Source: Talpa occidentalis (taxonomy: Eukaryota; Chordata; Mammalia; Eulipotyphla; Talpidae). From it: a DNA stretch of 64,000 nucleotides. A program made the position numbers and the translations under genes. The notes below the pieces were generated by a model, which saw nothing but the letters and a program-made list of their open reading frames with translations, was not told where the DNA came from and ran no database searches. Of this stretch, positions 25,729 to 36,668 are shown piece by piece (within the stretch, counting starts at the first letter, position 1; each line of letters starts with the position of its first letter). The stretch is from the NCBI RefSeq assembly GCF_014898055.3, contig NW_023601433.1, forward strand, positions 72,461,683-72,525,682. The letters run 5' to 3'.

Positions 25729-25797
25729 AAGTTCACTAAACTACCTCCCTAAAGTTCACTAAACTACCTCCCACAAGTTCACTAAACTACCTCCCAC
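25729..25797. repeat. Tandem repeat, 3 x 23 bp
   Basis: Three units starting aagttcactaaactacctcc at 25729, 25752 and 25775. The copies differ at one or two bases, so this is a recent local expansion. Confidence 0.92.
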
Positions 25798-26469
25798 AAC
25801 GCCCCCCACCTGGAGGATGGGAACTGTGACATTCCTGCCTCCTAGCTTCGCCATGAGGGTTAGCTCCGCACACACAGGCCCTCACACAAAGGTACTTGAT
25901 AAGTGGGAACTACCATTGGTATTCAGCTTGTTGTAACTCCCTCTTGCAGGTGCAATTGGTTAAGATGAAGTCGCATGGGCGGGTGGGGGTGGGGAACAGG
26001 TGGCCTGAGGTCAAGGGACTCACCAAAGTTGTACAGTCATCAAGCCCTTGGTCCAGGACTTGGAGGTGGGATTCTGGCTCTGATCTCATGCATCTCAGAT
26101 CCTCTCTGGAGAAGCAACTTGCCTCCAGCTTCTAACAAGGAAATTGGGTGATGATGGGGGATGGGAGGAGGAAGGGAGGAGGTTTCCAGAGTTGAAAACC
26201 AAAGTTTGGGTTGATGTGGCACAAAATGTTGACCCCATTTTATTTGGTTTTGGTGAGCAAGTGGAGAGGAATTTGGCTTGGAGGCCAAAAACCCCATGGG
26301 TTTTATTTCCAGGTTTGGTGCAAATAAGCCAATAGCAGAAGCAGAAGCTGCTGTGGGAGAGGACCGTGAGTCCACCAGGGCCCCAGCATTACTTATTCAG
26401 TGCTGTGTCCCCAGAGACTACCCCACAGCCTGCAAAGATGGGAGAGCAGTCGAGCATCATCATGTTGTG

Positions 26470-26495
26470 CACACACACACACACACACACACACA
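26470..26495. repeat. CA microsatellite
   Basis: About 13 uninterrupted CA dinucleotides. Confidence 0.95.
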
Positions 26496-26822
26496 AGAGG
26501 AGTGGGTCTTCAGAGTGATACCCATTGTACAGATTTGAAATCTGAGGGAGGGGACATGACAAGCTGAGCTTTGAATCAGGTTCTTCTGGTTCTAGATCCC
26601 TCTTTGGCCACCTTATGTCCAAGGTGGGCATCTCCAGGTAAAATCCTGGCGCTCTCTGCTCCCCTGAAACATGCCTGCTGTTGCCCTGCTGTTGTTACTG
26701 TCTGTATGTCTTTTCATTTGTATTTATTGTTCCCAGACCTTGTGTTAGTCTGCCCTTTCTGCTTCCCACTCACGGTGGCTTACTCGTTGTCCTCTTCTAT
26801 TTGCGTTAAAAATGGCAGAAGA

Positions 26823-26933
26823 GGGCCTCCCCTGGTGGCGCAGGGGTTGAGTGCTGGGTTGTGAGGCTGCCCTCAACCTCTGCAGCTCCAGTTTGATCCC
26901 CGGCCACTGGTGAGGGTCCCACAAAAAAAAAAA
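26823..26933 (+). mobile_element. Head-only SINE insertion with perfect target duplication
   Basis: The copy contains only the tRNA-like head (A box ggtggcgcaggggttgagtg, degraded B box gtttgatccccgg, then gtgagggtcccaca) and passes directly into a tract of 11 A. It is flanked by ggcagaaga at 26814-26822 and 26934-26942. The exact duplication indicates that this short form was itself retroposed, rather than being a later deletion of a long copy. Confidence 0.88.
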
Positions 26934-27519
26934 GGCAGAAGAAAGGTTATCAGAGACCTGGACTTTGTTTTTAAACCCACGGGGATCAGCTTGTTGCTCA
27001 CGCATAATAGTTGCCCACAAAATGTTTGATGAATTTAGCTTATTTAGTTGAACTCTGTTTAGTCCACGAACATTCGTTTATCATTACTTAGCTGAGCTGA
27101 TTAGCCGTGTTTATTGCTTACACTCTCAAAGAGGGCACTATTGTTCCTCAAGGGGTAAAATTTGGGTTGGGGATTCCAGTATATGTATACATCACAAATC
27201 TACCGAAGCAGAGAGAGTTTAGCCTGAGGATTACATTTTCATGAAAAATTATCTTATAAGGCTGCTGAGATGAGTGGTGATGAAAAGTAAAAGACTTGAC
27301 AAACAGATTCATAATGCAATTCATTCAAAACCATCATTTTAAAAATCTCGACCACAAAACACAAATCGACAAAGTATGTAATTCAATCATTCACAAGCAT
27401 GAACCGCTAGAGGAAGCTCAGGGGAAGTGTTTATTCTTCACAGAGGTCAAGTAATTGCACCTGCAAGTGCCCTTGAGGGGCCACCCACAACTGATTAAAT
27501 GAGCTTAAAATGTTTAAAC

Positions 27520-27775
27520 CAATAACACTGGGTGCTGGCAAGGTTATTGTAACATAGGTAAGTCCCGACGCTTTGTAATTTGAAAGACCCCTTAGGAAAG
27601 CAATATGGCATTTCTGTTCAGCTAGAGCTGTGAAAATCCTTCCGCCCTTTGACCAAAGAATTTCATTCCAGGGAATTTGTGTGTGGAAATGAAGTCAATG
27701 GTAGCAAAAGTTGTATGCATAAACACGCTCATTAACCCTAGGTAGCAACGAGAAAGAAATAAAAAAGGAAGGCAG
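27520..27775 (-). mobile_element. Old L1 3' UTR fragment
   Basis: Contains the reverse-orientation L1M signature aatttcattccagggaattt followed by aaaagttgtatgcataaaca, the usual order of an inverted L1 3' UTR. It is strongly diverged. Confidence 0.55.
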
Positions 27776-28904
27776 GGAGCGGGAAAGCGAGGGAGAGATG
27801 TCTGCTGAGCACCTGGTGAAACTCCATTAACCCCCGCCACCCCCCAACAACAGTAGGGTAGGAAGATTTGGGCATCTGTCCAATCTGGATGGTGGGGGGC
27901 AAGTGCTTTGGGAAGCAGGGCCAGTGTCAGGGGATACATTGCAGAGGTCTGCGATGCAACCTCAGCAAGCTGAGACCGTGGACAGCTACTAGTCAGGGGA
28001 CGTCCTGCTCGGCCCCTCGCCAGCAGGTGGCGTGACTTGAGGGTTGTTTCTTCTCCTCAGAATTCTATTACCTGGTCCTCCTGACTCAGGGTTGTCCAGA
28101 AAGCCAGTGCTTGGGGATTTCAGTTAACTTGAATTAGTTAAGAGGCCCCCTATGGAGCCAGCCTGGGGTGCACTGTGCAGCTCAGTTCTAAAGAAAACCT
28201 AGGAGTTCTCTCCCACCACCTGTTTTCTCCTCACCTGAGCATAGGAAGGCATCCATCCTAAAGCACAAACTAGCTAAGGCCAAGGCATCTGTGTTGACAA
28301 ATTATCCTTTGCGCCTCCCTGGAGCCTGGTTAATGCTATAGGAAATCTGCGCAAATCCCCCACAGCTTTCCACCTGGGGATGCCTGGAGAAAGAACTTTC
28401 ATCCACTCTGGTGTATGAATTCTCAGACAGCCTGGGATTTCTAAGTTTGAGGGGTGCCTCAAACAAAGAACACAACTAACATGAGCCCCCGGGCCCCTGG
28501 TATGTGGAAAAGAAGGACTTCTGTAGGTTTCGTAAGTCTGGGTGAAGACACAGCACTGAGGCCAGACGGAGGAGTCACTCTTGACCAATGAGGATAACTT
28601 TTGCCAAGACAGTAGGGTTTAGGACTGCCACTGTCATTTCCAAGTGATCTCACCAACATCTGGGCCCAGAGTTACTGGGTTGTCACCTGCATGTTCTCCA
28701 ATGTTCAGCACAAAGGACCTAGCCAGAGACAGACAGGAAGAGTAAGCTGAGGCAAGAGGGGGTGCACCCACAGGTGTTCAAATAACATGGGGGCAGGACT
28801 GGGCAACACCCCGGGAGTCCAATGAGAGTGAACTAGACAAGGCCCCCGCCCTCATGGAGCACAGTCAAGTAGGACAGTCATCGTGTCATTTAAAAATCAC
28901 TATA

Positions 28905-29152
28905 GGGCCTCCCCGGTGGCGCAGCGGTGGAGCGCTGGGTTGCGAAGCTGCCCGCAGCCTCTGCAGCACCGGTTCGTTCCCCAGCTGCTCCCCGGCCACT
29001 GGAAGAGGGTCCCGCATGGCGCGCAGACCTCTCCTGCCGCCCGCTGCTCCCCTCAGCAGTGTACTTCGGTCCTTCTGCCTGCTCTGCTCCCCGCTCTGGC
29101 TCTGGTGAATTCTCTCACCCTCCCGTGCTTCTGACTGTACCCAGTGCATGTA

Positions 29153-29203
<51 letters not shown>

Positions 29204-29227
29204 AATCTTAAAAATAATAATAATAAT
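28905..29227 (+). mobile_element. tRNA-derived SINE, young subfamily A, full length
   Basis: Complete head, body and tail. The tail is an AAAT tetranucleotide run (about 29152-29205) followed by ctt and an AAT run. It is flanked by aatcactata at 28895-28904 and 29228-29237. The A box reads gcagcggtggagcgctgg, with one change from ttgag to tggag. Confidence 0.93.
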
Positions 29228-29784
29228 AATCACTATAAAATGGCCTCCGTGAGCTCTATCGTGTTAAGAACGCAGGAGGAAGCTGTGAGCTAGTCCTAGA
29301 GATCAAAGAAGCAATGGTGAAGCCGAAGCCTGAAGCAGGATTAGAAGTGGGGAGGGGAGACCATTGTCTCCGTTCTCCTTCTCTTGCCCTCCCTGCTCAC
29401 CAAACAAGACGGGAAAATAGATGAGGAGAGATGAAAGCAGGACGAGCCTGAGCAAATAGGTGGCGAGAGGAGAAAAGAATACAAGAACGAGATGAAGAGT
29501 GAGACGCAGGAAAGCAGGTGGGGACTAAAGCAATGAAAGGGGCAGCAAAGAATAAAGGAACAGGTGTTATGGGACAGGAGAGAAGCTAACAAGTGAATGT
29601 GCTCACTTGTTCACTCCAAAGGAGGTAGATACGAGGCCAGCCAGGTGAGCAGGAGACCCACGCGTGAATGAAAGGCAGGTTGCTTCCAGTCCAGCTTTTT
29701 CCTGGGGCCAAAGTGGTCGAGGGTTCTTTGAATGAACAGAAAGCAGAAAACATTGAAGAGAAGCTCGTGTGTAGCTTGTAAGTT

Positions 29785-30135
29785 AGAAATTTTCAAACTT
29801 GTCTGCAGCATTGGAATCACCTGGAGTCTTAAAAAGTACCCATGCCTCGGCACCATCCCAGAGGCTGAATAGTGGGCTGCTTGTGAGCTGGGCATGAAGG
29901 TTATCAAGAACTCCCCAGGTGGCTCCTGCACCACGCGGGCTGGGACACAGGGCCGTAGGGCACTGGTTCTCGGAGTCTGGTCCCGGGCCAGCAGCATTAG
30001 CGTCACCTGAAACCTTGTTAGAAATGCAGATTGTGATCCCCTGTCCCTTGAGTTGCTGAATCCAAAACTCTGCCAGGGACTGGCATACTTTGCCTTAGCA
30101 TGTCCCACAGGGGATTCTGATGCTAGGTCAAGCCT
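29785..30135 (+). mobile_element. Two adjacent short hAT-type MITE fragments
   Basis: The pieces carry gaatcacctggagtcttaaa and, farther on, ggccagcagcattagcgtca, cttgttagaaatgcagattg and aggggattctgatgctaggt, typical of a short mammalian MITE whose ends read like gttctcaaagtgtggtccc. A long open frame runs through on the other strand but has no protein resemblance. Confidence 0.6.
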
Positions 30136-30285
30136 GAGATTCACCTCTTCAGAGGGGGTCATCACCGGGTAAGAGTCCTTTGAGAGGTAACCTGCTCTAG
30201 CTGGAGAAGACAATGCTCCCATTACATGCAAAGAAGGAAAATCCAGACTCCTCAGTTCCTCAGCAGCTAGACCATCATAGTCTAG

Positions 30286-30527
30286 ACTAGGGGTTCTCAA
30301 CTTGGGGGCTGGGGGCAGAGTTTGGGAGCAATTTTGCCTTCCAAGGGACATGTGGCAATATCCAGCGAGATCTTGGGTTGTCACAACTTAGACTAGAGGC
30401 TGCTACTGGCATCTAGTGTGTAAGAGCCAGAGATGGTGCTCCACATCCTACAGTGTACTGGACAACCTCCACCAAAATTATCCAGTCCAAATGTCAATAG
30501 TGCGAAGGTTGAGAACACCTGATCTAG
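30286..30527 (+). mobile_element. MER5-type hAT DNA transposon
   Basis: Contains gggttctcaacttgggggct, catgtggcaatatccagcga, ctactggcatctagtgtgta and aatgtcaatagtgcgaaggt. Full length, diverged. Confidence 0.92.
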
Positions 30528-30689
30528 GTGAACGCACCCAGGAAGACTTTGAGGAGAAGCACCCAATATGAAATGCCTTCTTTCCGGTCTCCCTCTTTGC
30601 AGTTCATAGACTCTCCGGCACTTGGCAGGAAAGGAAACAAGCCAAGAACAGAAATGATTTCCTAGGGTCTCACGACACTCAATTGCTAT

Positions 30690-31000
30690 CCATTAATTCT
30701 TTCCATAATTATTTGTTAAGGATATACTGTATGCAAGACACCGTGTTGGCACAAGGGAGACTTATAACAGTAGACCAGAGATGGTGCCGGTCCTAATGGT
30801 GCTCACAGTAAGCAAAGACATAAAATTATAAAGACTTCTTAATTTAAGGTGGCTGGAGAAGGTACTTCAGAGAAGGGGGCATCTATGATGAATCTGAAGC
30901 CTGAGGAGAGGCAGCCACAGGAGAGGGAGCAGGGCGTGCAGAGGTTGCAGAATCTGGCTTCTCTATGTGGTTGAGTGTCTGTGGCTTGCTGGTCTGGAGG
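30690..31000. mobile_element. Ancient mammalian interspersed repeat (L2-like)
   Basis: Contains ttccataattatttgttaag, gcaagacaccgtgttggcac, cctaatggtgctcacagtaa and ggtggctggagaaggtactt, the same pattern as at 13690. Degraded. Confidence 0.55.
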
Positions 31001-32120
31001 AAGTTACTGGAACTTGGAGGAGAACAGGCATTTAACTCCAGTCAGCATTCAGAGTCTCATAGAAACCCCAGGGAGTTTATCACATCTAAGACCCTGATAC
31101 CATCTGTATTAGAAATGAGAATCTGACCAGACTGCTTATGAAAGATTAGCTTTAGTTCTTTCAGGAGAATAAATGGCTTATACCAACTCTGGCTGCTTTA
31201 TCGGCATGCTCCTGCCAGCCAGTTGCCCTCTCCCTACATCAAGATGGCCACGGAAGGCCTCCTGGAATGAGTCTGTCATTTCCAATTCAGTGGAGCTAAA
31301 AAGTCTTTTGTAAGCATCCACTCTGCTCAGGGCCAAGTGGAGAGCTGTGGGAGGGGAAGTGTGAGAGGAGGCACAGCCTCTACTTTTGAAATACACACAG
31401 GCTCATAGGAGAGTAAGATTCTTGTATATCTACACATCTGACAGATGCTGCCCAAATGTAGCCCCCTGTGCCAGGCACTGTACCAGGCACCAAAAATGGA
31501 GAAAGGAAAGATGCAACCTCTGCGTATCTGGTGTGTCAGATCACAAATTGTTACACAAGTATAAGAAGTAAGCAGAGATCAGGCTATCATTAACCCAGCC
31601 CAAAAATCCAAAAGGGCTTCCCGGAAGAGGTGCTATCTGAATTAATACCTGAAGAGGAAAAAAGAGGGTTTGAAAAAAGAGCGGGCAAAGTCACCATTGT
31701 AGACCATAGCACAGACAACACAGCACATTTAGTGTATAAAAAAAGCTCCATATTAAGCCCTTTGTGTGAATTAGCACACTTATAAGAACCTTCAGACATA
31801 GGCACTACTGTATACATTTTTTCTATGTTTAAATGATAAAACTTGGGTAAAAGGACATGATACACAAGTAGCAAATTGTAGAACAGGACCCAACACCAGG
31901 CAACTGAAACTGTTTTTTCTAACCAACATGCTTACACTACACGTGTCTGCAAAATTATATGTGATTCTGTATCATTAGATGATTGAATTATAAAGGGTCT
32001 AGGGTGAGGTGGGGAGTGAGGGAGTCAAAACTGAATCAGGCCTGGACTAGAGTTAACATGATTTATAAACAATGTTGAAAGGAGTAAATTATATTCTGAG
32101 GACTAAGTAGGAAAGATTTT

Positions 32121-32409
32121 TTTTTTAAGATTTATTTATTTGTTTGTTTATTTATTTATTTATACAAGCACCGGGTACAGGCAGAAGCGCGGGAGGGTGA
32201 GAGAATTCACCAGAGCCAGAGCGGGGAGCAGAGCAGGCAGAAGGACCGAAGTACACTGCTGAGGGGAGCAGCGGGCGGCAGGAGAGGTCTGCGCGTCATG
32301 TGGGACCCTCCCCCGGTGGCCGGGGAGCAGCCGGGGATCGAACCGGTGCTGCAGAGGCTGCAGGCAGCTTCGCAACCTGGCGCTCAACCGCTGCGCCACT
32401 GGGGAGACC
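32121..32409 (-). mobile_element. tRNA-derived SINE, young subfamily A, inverted
   Basis: A full-length reverse copy: poly-T/TTTA tail first, head last (ctcaaccgctgcgccactgg). It is flanked by an 18 bp duplication, ctaagtaggaaagatttt at 32103-32120 and the same with one mismatch at 32410-32427. It interrupts an old repeat that continues at 32430. Confidence 0.93.
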
Positions 32410-32429
32410 CTAAGTATGAAAGATTTTAA

Positions 32430-32660
32430 GCAGAGGAATAATATGGTCATATTGGAATTTTAGAAAAATCACCATGTAGGAGGATATTTTGGATGGGGAG
32501 GGGGAGGAGACAGGAGTGAGAAAACCAGTGAAGAGGCTGTCATAATTATCAGCCAAAAGATGATGCCAATTTGGGCCAGTGGGTGTAAAGGAATTGGTGA
32601 TGTTGAGAGAATGAAGGATCAGAACAGTTTCCGACTGATTGGATATGGATAGAAATGGGA
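32430..32660. mobile_element. Ancient mammalian interspersed repeat, interrupted by the inverted SINE
   Basis: After the SINE the sequence reads ttttaagcagaggaataata, aggctgtcataattatcagc and attggtgatgttgagagaat, the usual 3' part of the same unnamed repeat. Confidence 0.5.
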
Positions 32661-33477
32661 GATGTATCCATTTTTAGCTTGAGATAGGATGCCACAATAG
32701 CTTGGCATAGGTTGTCACAATAGCTAAAGTTTACCAAAAAATAATTGCATTTTTGTCCCAACAGAGAGAAAGAAAAGAACTTGGGATTAAGGTCAGAAAT
32801 GAATGTGAAGATAAAATGGGGTTTGGCACCAAGGCAGCCAGGATACTCCTGGATAATTTTGGAAAGAATTGGGGCGAAATCTTTGTAATGACTTTCAAAA
32901 TGGAGTTTTGCCTTGAAGGGAAAGCTGAGAAGCAAGTAGGATTGAGGAACCATGGGGTGACAGCTGGAGTATTCTGCTCTAACTAGTTTTTTTCCGTTAA
33001 CTAGTAGGCAAACCTACTAAGAAAGAACAAAAGCACATATCCGCACATGTCAGGAAAAGGCAAAAACCTGAGTACAAAGAAGGAGACATCAGGAGAGAAT
33101 ATGGCAGCAAAAGGGGTCAGTTGAGTAAAGAGGAAACTGGACATGAAGAAATACCCTGAAGTGTCTTATCACAGATGTAAGAGCTATTAAGGGTGCGATC
33201 ACACCTCTATCGAGTGTGGGTTTAGAGATCATGGATATAGAGCGCTGAGCAGCTACACAAGCAAAATTTATTATGCATTTGACCCCGACAGGCTGCATCT
33301 CTGATTCTCATTTCCTAAGAGCACTGTGTGTGGGGTCCAGAGTCCCAATTTCCAGTTCCCAACACCCCACCTACTGAATTTACATTAGTCTCAACATATC
33401 TTGGGCCTCAGTATCCACAACTATGACACATCTTTCTACCTGTCTTACATGTGGGCTTTGAAAATATGACAGGATCT

Positions 33478-33751
33478 GGGCCTCCCCTGGTGGTGCAGCA
33501 GTTGAGCGCTGGGCTGCAAAGCTGCCGGCAGCCTCTACAGAGCGGGTTCAATCCCCGGCCACCGGCGAGGGTCCCACATGGTGCAACAGACCTCTCCTGC
33601 CGCACCCGCTGCTCCTCTCAGCAGTGTGTTTTGTCAGTCTGCCTGTTCTGTTCCCTGCTCTGGCTCTGGTGAATTCTCTCACCCTCCCGCACTTCTGACT
33701 GTACCCAGTGCTTGTATAAATAAATAAATCTTTAAAAACAAAAAAAAAAAA
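33478..33751 (+). mobile_element. tRNA-derived SINE, mosaic of subfamilies A and B
   Basis: The head is gggcctcccctggtggtgca with B box ggttcaatccc. The middle carries the B marker ttttgtcagtctgcctgttc, but the 3' part carries the A markers ggctctggtgaattctctca and cttctgactgtacccagtgc. This is either an intermediate subfamily or a gene-conversion product. I could not find a clear target duplication. Confidence 0.9.
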
Positions 33752-34116
33752 GAATGGCTGTATAAAATGGATACAAGAATCTCAGAGACATCAACTTAGA
33801 CTCTAGGGGGTTGGAGGTGGTTTTGAGGAGGAAATGGGACTGATCAGGGAGGGGCGGCTGGGGGACTGTAGGACTCCAATCATGTGAGTGCTAGAGTAGG
33901 TAAGAGTGTTCAGGGGTAAGGAAGAGCCTAGATGATCAGATACATAGGGAGATAACATCAGAGAGGTTTGTCCTGTCCAGCCCTAGAGAATCTTGAAGGC
34001 TGATGACACCATTTGGGTTTTCTCTTGGGGGAAGGAATTGATTGAACTTGGATTAAAGAGGAATTATGAGGATAGTAAGCCAGTTTCCAGGGCTAGAATG
34101 AAAAACATGAAAAAGT

Positions 34117-34257
34117 AGAAGGAAGGAAGGAAGGAAGGAAGGAAGGAAGGAAGGAAGGAAGGAAGGAAGGAAGGAAGGAAGGAAGGAAGGAAGGAAGGAA
34201 GGAAGGAAGGAAGGAAGGAAGGAAGGAAGGAAGGAAGGAAGGAAGGAAGGAAGGAAA
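34117..34257. repeat. GGAA microsatellite, about 35 units
   Basis: An uninterrupted (GGAA)n on the plus strand for about 140 bases, likely polymorphic in length. It is spurious as coding sequence on either strand. Confidence 0.97.
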
Positions 34258-34879
34258 TTCACAACTCTTCTAGGGGAGAAAAGGAACATGTATGGTAGGT
34301 ATGAAACTTAATCACACATCTTCTCATCTCAATCTATAGAATCCCTCATGGGAAGGAAGAGAAAGCTATTACTACAGATGTGGTGAGGAGCCAAGATGAT
34401 ATATTCAAGTATTCATTAGCCTCTTCTATGTGCCAGCTCCAAACTGCTGGTTCTAGTTTTATAAAAATAGATATTGTTCCCATTCTGAGGTATCTTTCCC
34501 AGGGGGACGGGCAGATATTGAGTTAGTAATTAGAAGCTCCAGGAGCTCTGAGAGCATGTCGTGGGGGGCTGACCCAGTCTAGAAAGCCAGGGAGGTGATG
34601 GTTAAGCAAAGAAGCTGAAATCTGAGTGGGGAAGGGTAGCCAATGCAGATAGGAGGACCCCCACATGGAAGTTCAAACTGTCACTCACAAGAAATCTCAG
34701 CTGCTAAAGAGAGACCAACATGTGTTCACTAGAACCCCAAAGCAATCCACAATAAGAGAGAACAATTTAAGCACAAGATGGAGAACTTTAGTTCCTCTTC
34801 TATTCAGAGTGAGTTCCTTTAGAATCTCATGTTTTAGAGCTTCCACACCCACCTTCCCTTTATTCTCTGCTAAACTGAC

Positions 34880-35065
34880 AATGGATCAGTTTCAGATCGA
34901 ATGCTACCTCCTCCAAGAAGCCTCCTGGCACACCCAGCCCTGGCTCCCCTTAAATTTCTATGGGAAGGATTCTTGATACTGCTCAACACTTCCACACTGC
35001 CCATGGTCTGCTGGATGCTGAACACCAATGGGCCTCTCCTTCAGCCTCATCCTCACAATGAGTTC
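34880..35065 (+). mobile_element. LINE-2 3' fragment
   Basis: Carries atgctacctcctccaagaag and cctcctggcacacccagccc, the L2 3' block. A MIR follows at about 35100. Confidence 0.65.
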
Positions 35066-35099
35066 AGAAGATGGACCTTGTTATCTGAATACCAGAATC

Positions 35100-35275
35100 A
35101 GTGCAGGGCCCACAGACCTGGATTCTAAGACCAGATCCAGTGTTGTGTAACCTAGGGCAGGTGCAGTTCATCTCTGAGCCTCATCATCTTCATCTGTAAC
35201 AAGGCTGCCAGTAGTAGCCCTATCTGCCAGGGCATGTGAGAGGGTTGTTGGGGCCATGCATGGCAATCACTTAGC
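35100..35275 (+). mobile_element. MIR SINE
   Basis: Reads cagacctggattctaagacc, ctctgagcctcatcatcttc and catctgtaacaaggctgcca. Confidence 0.75.
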
Positions 35276-35289
35276 ATACTTCCCATCCA

Positions 35290-35440
35290 TCTATGTCTCC
35301 ACATCACCAAATGGGGAACAAAGATTCAGGGACGTGAAATGAGGCATCCAAAGACAATTGGTGAGTAAGTAGTAGACCCTGGATTTGAACTCAGATCTCT
35401 GAGGCCTCCAAAAGCCTCGTTCTCTCCATGCTGCCACATG
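35290..35440 (-). mobile_element. MIR SINE
   Basis: Contains gattcagggacgtgaaatga, tggatttgaactcagatctc and ttgtt-containing flanks. Adjacent to a MIR in the opposite orientation, forming an inverted pair. Confidence 0.7.
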
Positions 35441-35544
35441 CCCTTGTTGATATCCTTTACCTCCTTACACCACGCATTTAAGGAAAACTAACTACATGCT
35501 CAAATCTGCACAAACATCTCTTATTCTTCCCCAAAACCACCTGA

Positions 35545-35940
35545 GCTAGACCTTTCTGCAGTGTCCTACATCACAAATCTGATCTTCCCAAAGTCATCCT
35601 TATTCAGCAATTCCTTTCTTCGGAAAGTGTCCACATAGTTAGCCAGGGAGAAGGCTGCAACATTCTCAACACCCCCTCCTCTTCAACCCACCCTCTCCAG
35701 ATTGCATCCGTCCTCAACACCTTTGACCCTGAGATCTGTCCCAAATCTTTTTCACCTTTCTGTCTCCACTGTTAGTGAACCCTCATAATCTCTCACCTAG
35801 ATTGGTCCTTGTACTATACACCCTTTCCAAGCTTCAGCCAGAAAAAGTGATCTTGACAAATCTAGGAATGTCATTTTTACCCCACGTTTAAAATCGCCCA
35901 TTGATCTTGAGATAACTCTCAACCCTTTAGTGTGGACAGC
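35545..35940 (+). mobile_element. LINE-2 fragment
   Basis: Contains ctctcacctagattggtcct, cagccagaaaaagtgatctt and aatcgcccattgatcttgag, matching the L2 region upstream of the 3' end. Well diverged. Confidence 0.7.
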
Positions 35941-36214
35941 TGAGATGACCTTTGTACATCTCTTGGATCAATGATTCCAATCACAAAATTTACTGCTGGT
36001 GACCCAAAGAACAAATGCAAGGGCATTCCAATTCTGAATTCTTGCCAGGCTCTGAGGCTGCATTTGCTAGGGCAAGCACTGCAGGGAGGGTCGGGAGATG
36101 TTAGTATTTGATGACTAGAGGGCACAGAGGTTAACAACAGAGCGCAGACTTTGTCACGGCTCCCTGGGGAGAGCCACAGAAAGTAGGAAGAATAGTTTTC
36201 TTGGAGTTGATTTC

Positions 36215-36380
36215 CTAAATTGATGGTTTGATCTTGTTACTTTCCAACTGTGTGACTTTGAGTAAGTCACTTAACCTCTCTGGGCTTCCGTTCTGTTTAC
36301 TATACAAATACAAATGAGGGAGATGAAGAAGATTAACTGTTCAACCTCTAGGGTTTAACACCTAAAGGGGGTATTATACT
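36215..36380 (+). mobile_element. MIR SINE
   Basis: Reads ccaactgtgtgactttgagt, aagtcacttaacctctctgg and gcttccgttctgtttactat. Confidence 0.8.
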
Positions 36381-36463
36381 GAACCACATGAAATGCTGTT
36401 ATTTAACTTTCTCCTTCTTTTCATTACTACAGTGGTGGATTCATATATTCATACTTCAAACCA

Positions 36464-36668
36464 AAGGTTGGCAGACTTTGTAAAGAGCCAGAGAGAAATT
36501 ACTTTGCTGGCTGCCTGGCCTCCAAGACAGTTACTTAGCTCCGCCTTTGCAGTATAAAAGCAGCCGTGGACGATGTGTAAAAGGGAAAGTGTGTCTATTC
36601 CAATGAAACTTTATTTGCAAGAACAGATGGCGGGGGCAGATTTGGTTCCTGGTCTACCATTTCCAACC
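36464..36668 (+). mobile_element. hAT-type MITE
   Basis: Starts aaaggttggcagactttgta, then aaagagccagagagaaatta, agtataaaagcagccgtgga, ccaatgaaactttatttgca and cagatttggttcctggtcta. This is the arrangement of a common mammalian hAT-Charlie non-autonomous element with inverted ends. Confidence 0.85.

Noticed and set aside
26710..26800. Possible small RNA gene near the head-only SINE
   Set aside because: No pol III box outside the SINE, and no recognisable snRNA, snoRNA or Y RNA motif.
28854..29233. Several short frames rich in Arg, Pro and Leu, recurring at each SINE
   Set aside because: They are translations of the SINE itself and recur in identical form at every copy.
29611..30384. A 257-codon open frame on the minus strand
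   Set aside because: It runs antisense through hAT-type MITE and MER5 sequence, has no resemblance to a known protein and shows no splice context. It is a chance ORF.
34053..34289. A frame encoding repeated Leu-Pro-Ser-Phe
   Set aside because: It is the translation of the TTCC strand of the GGAA microsatellite, not a gene.
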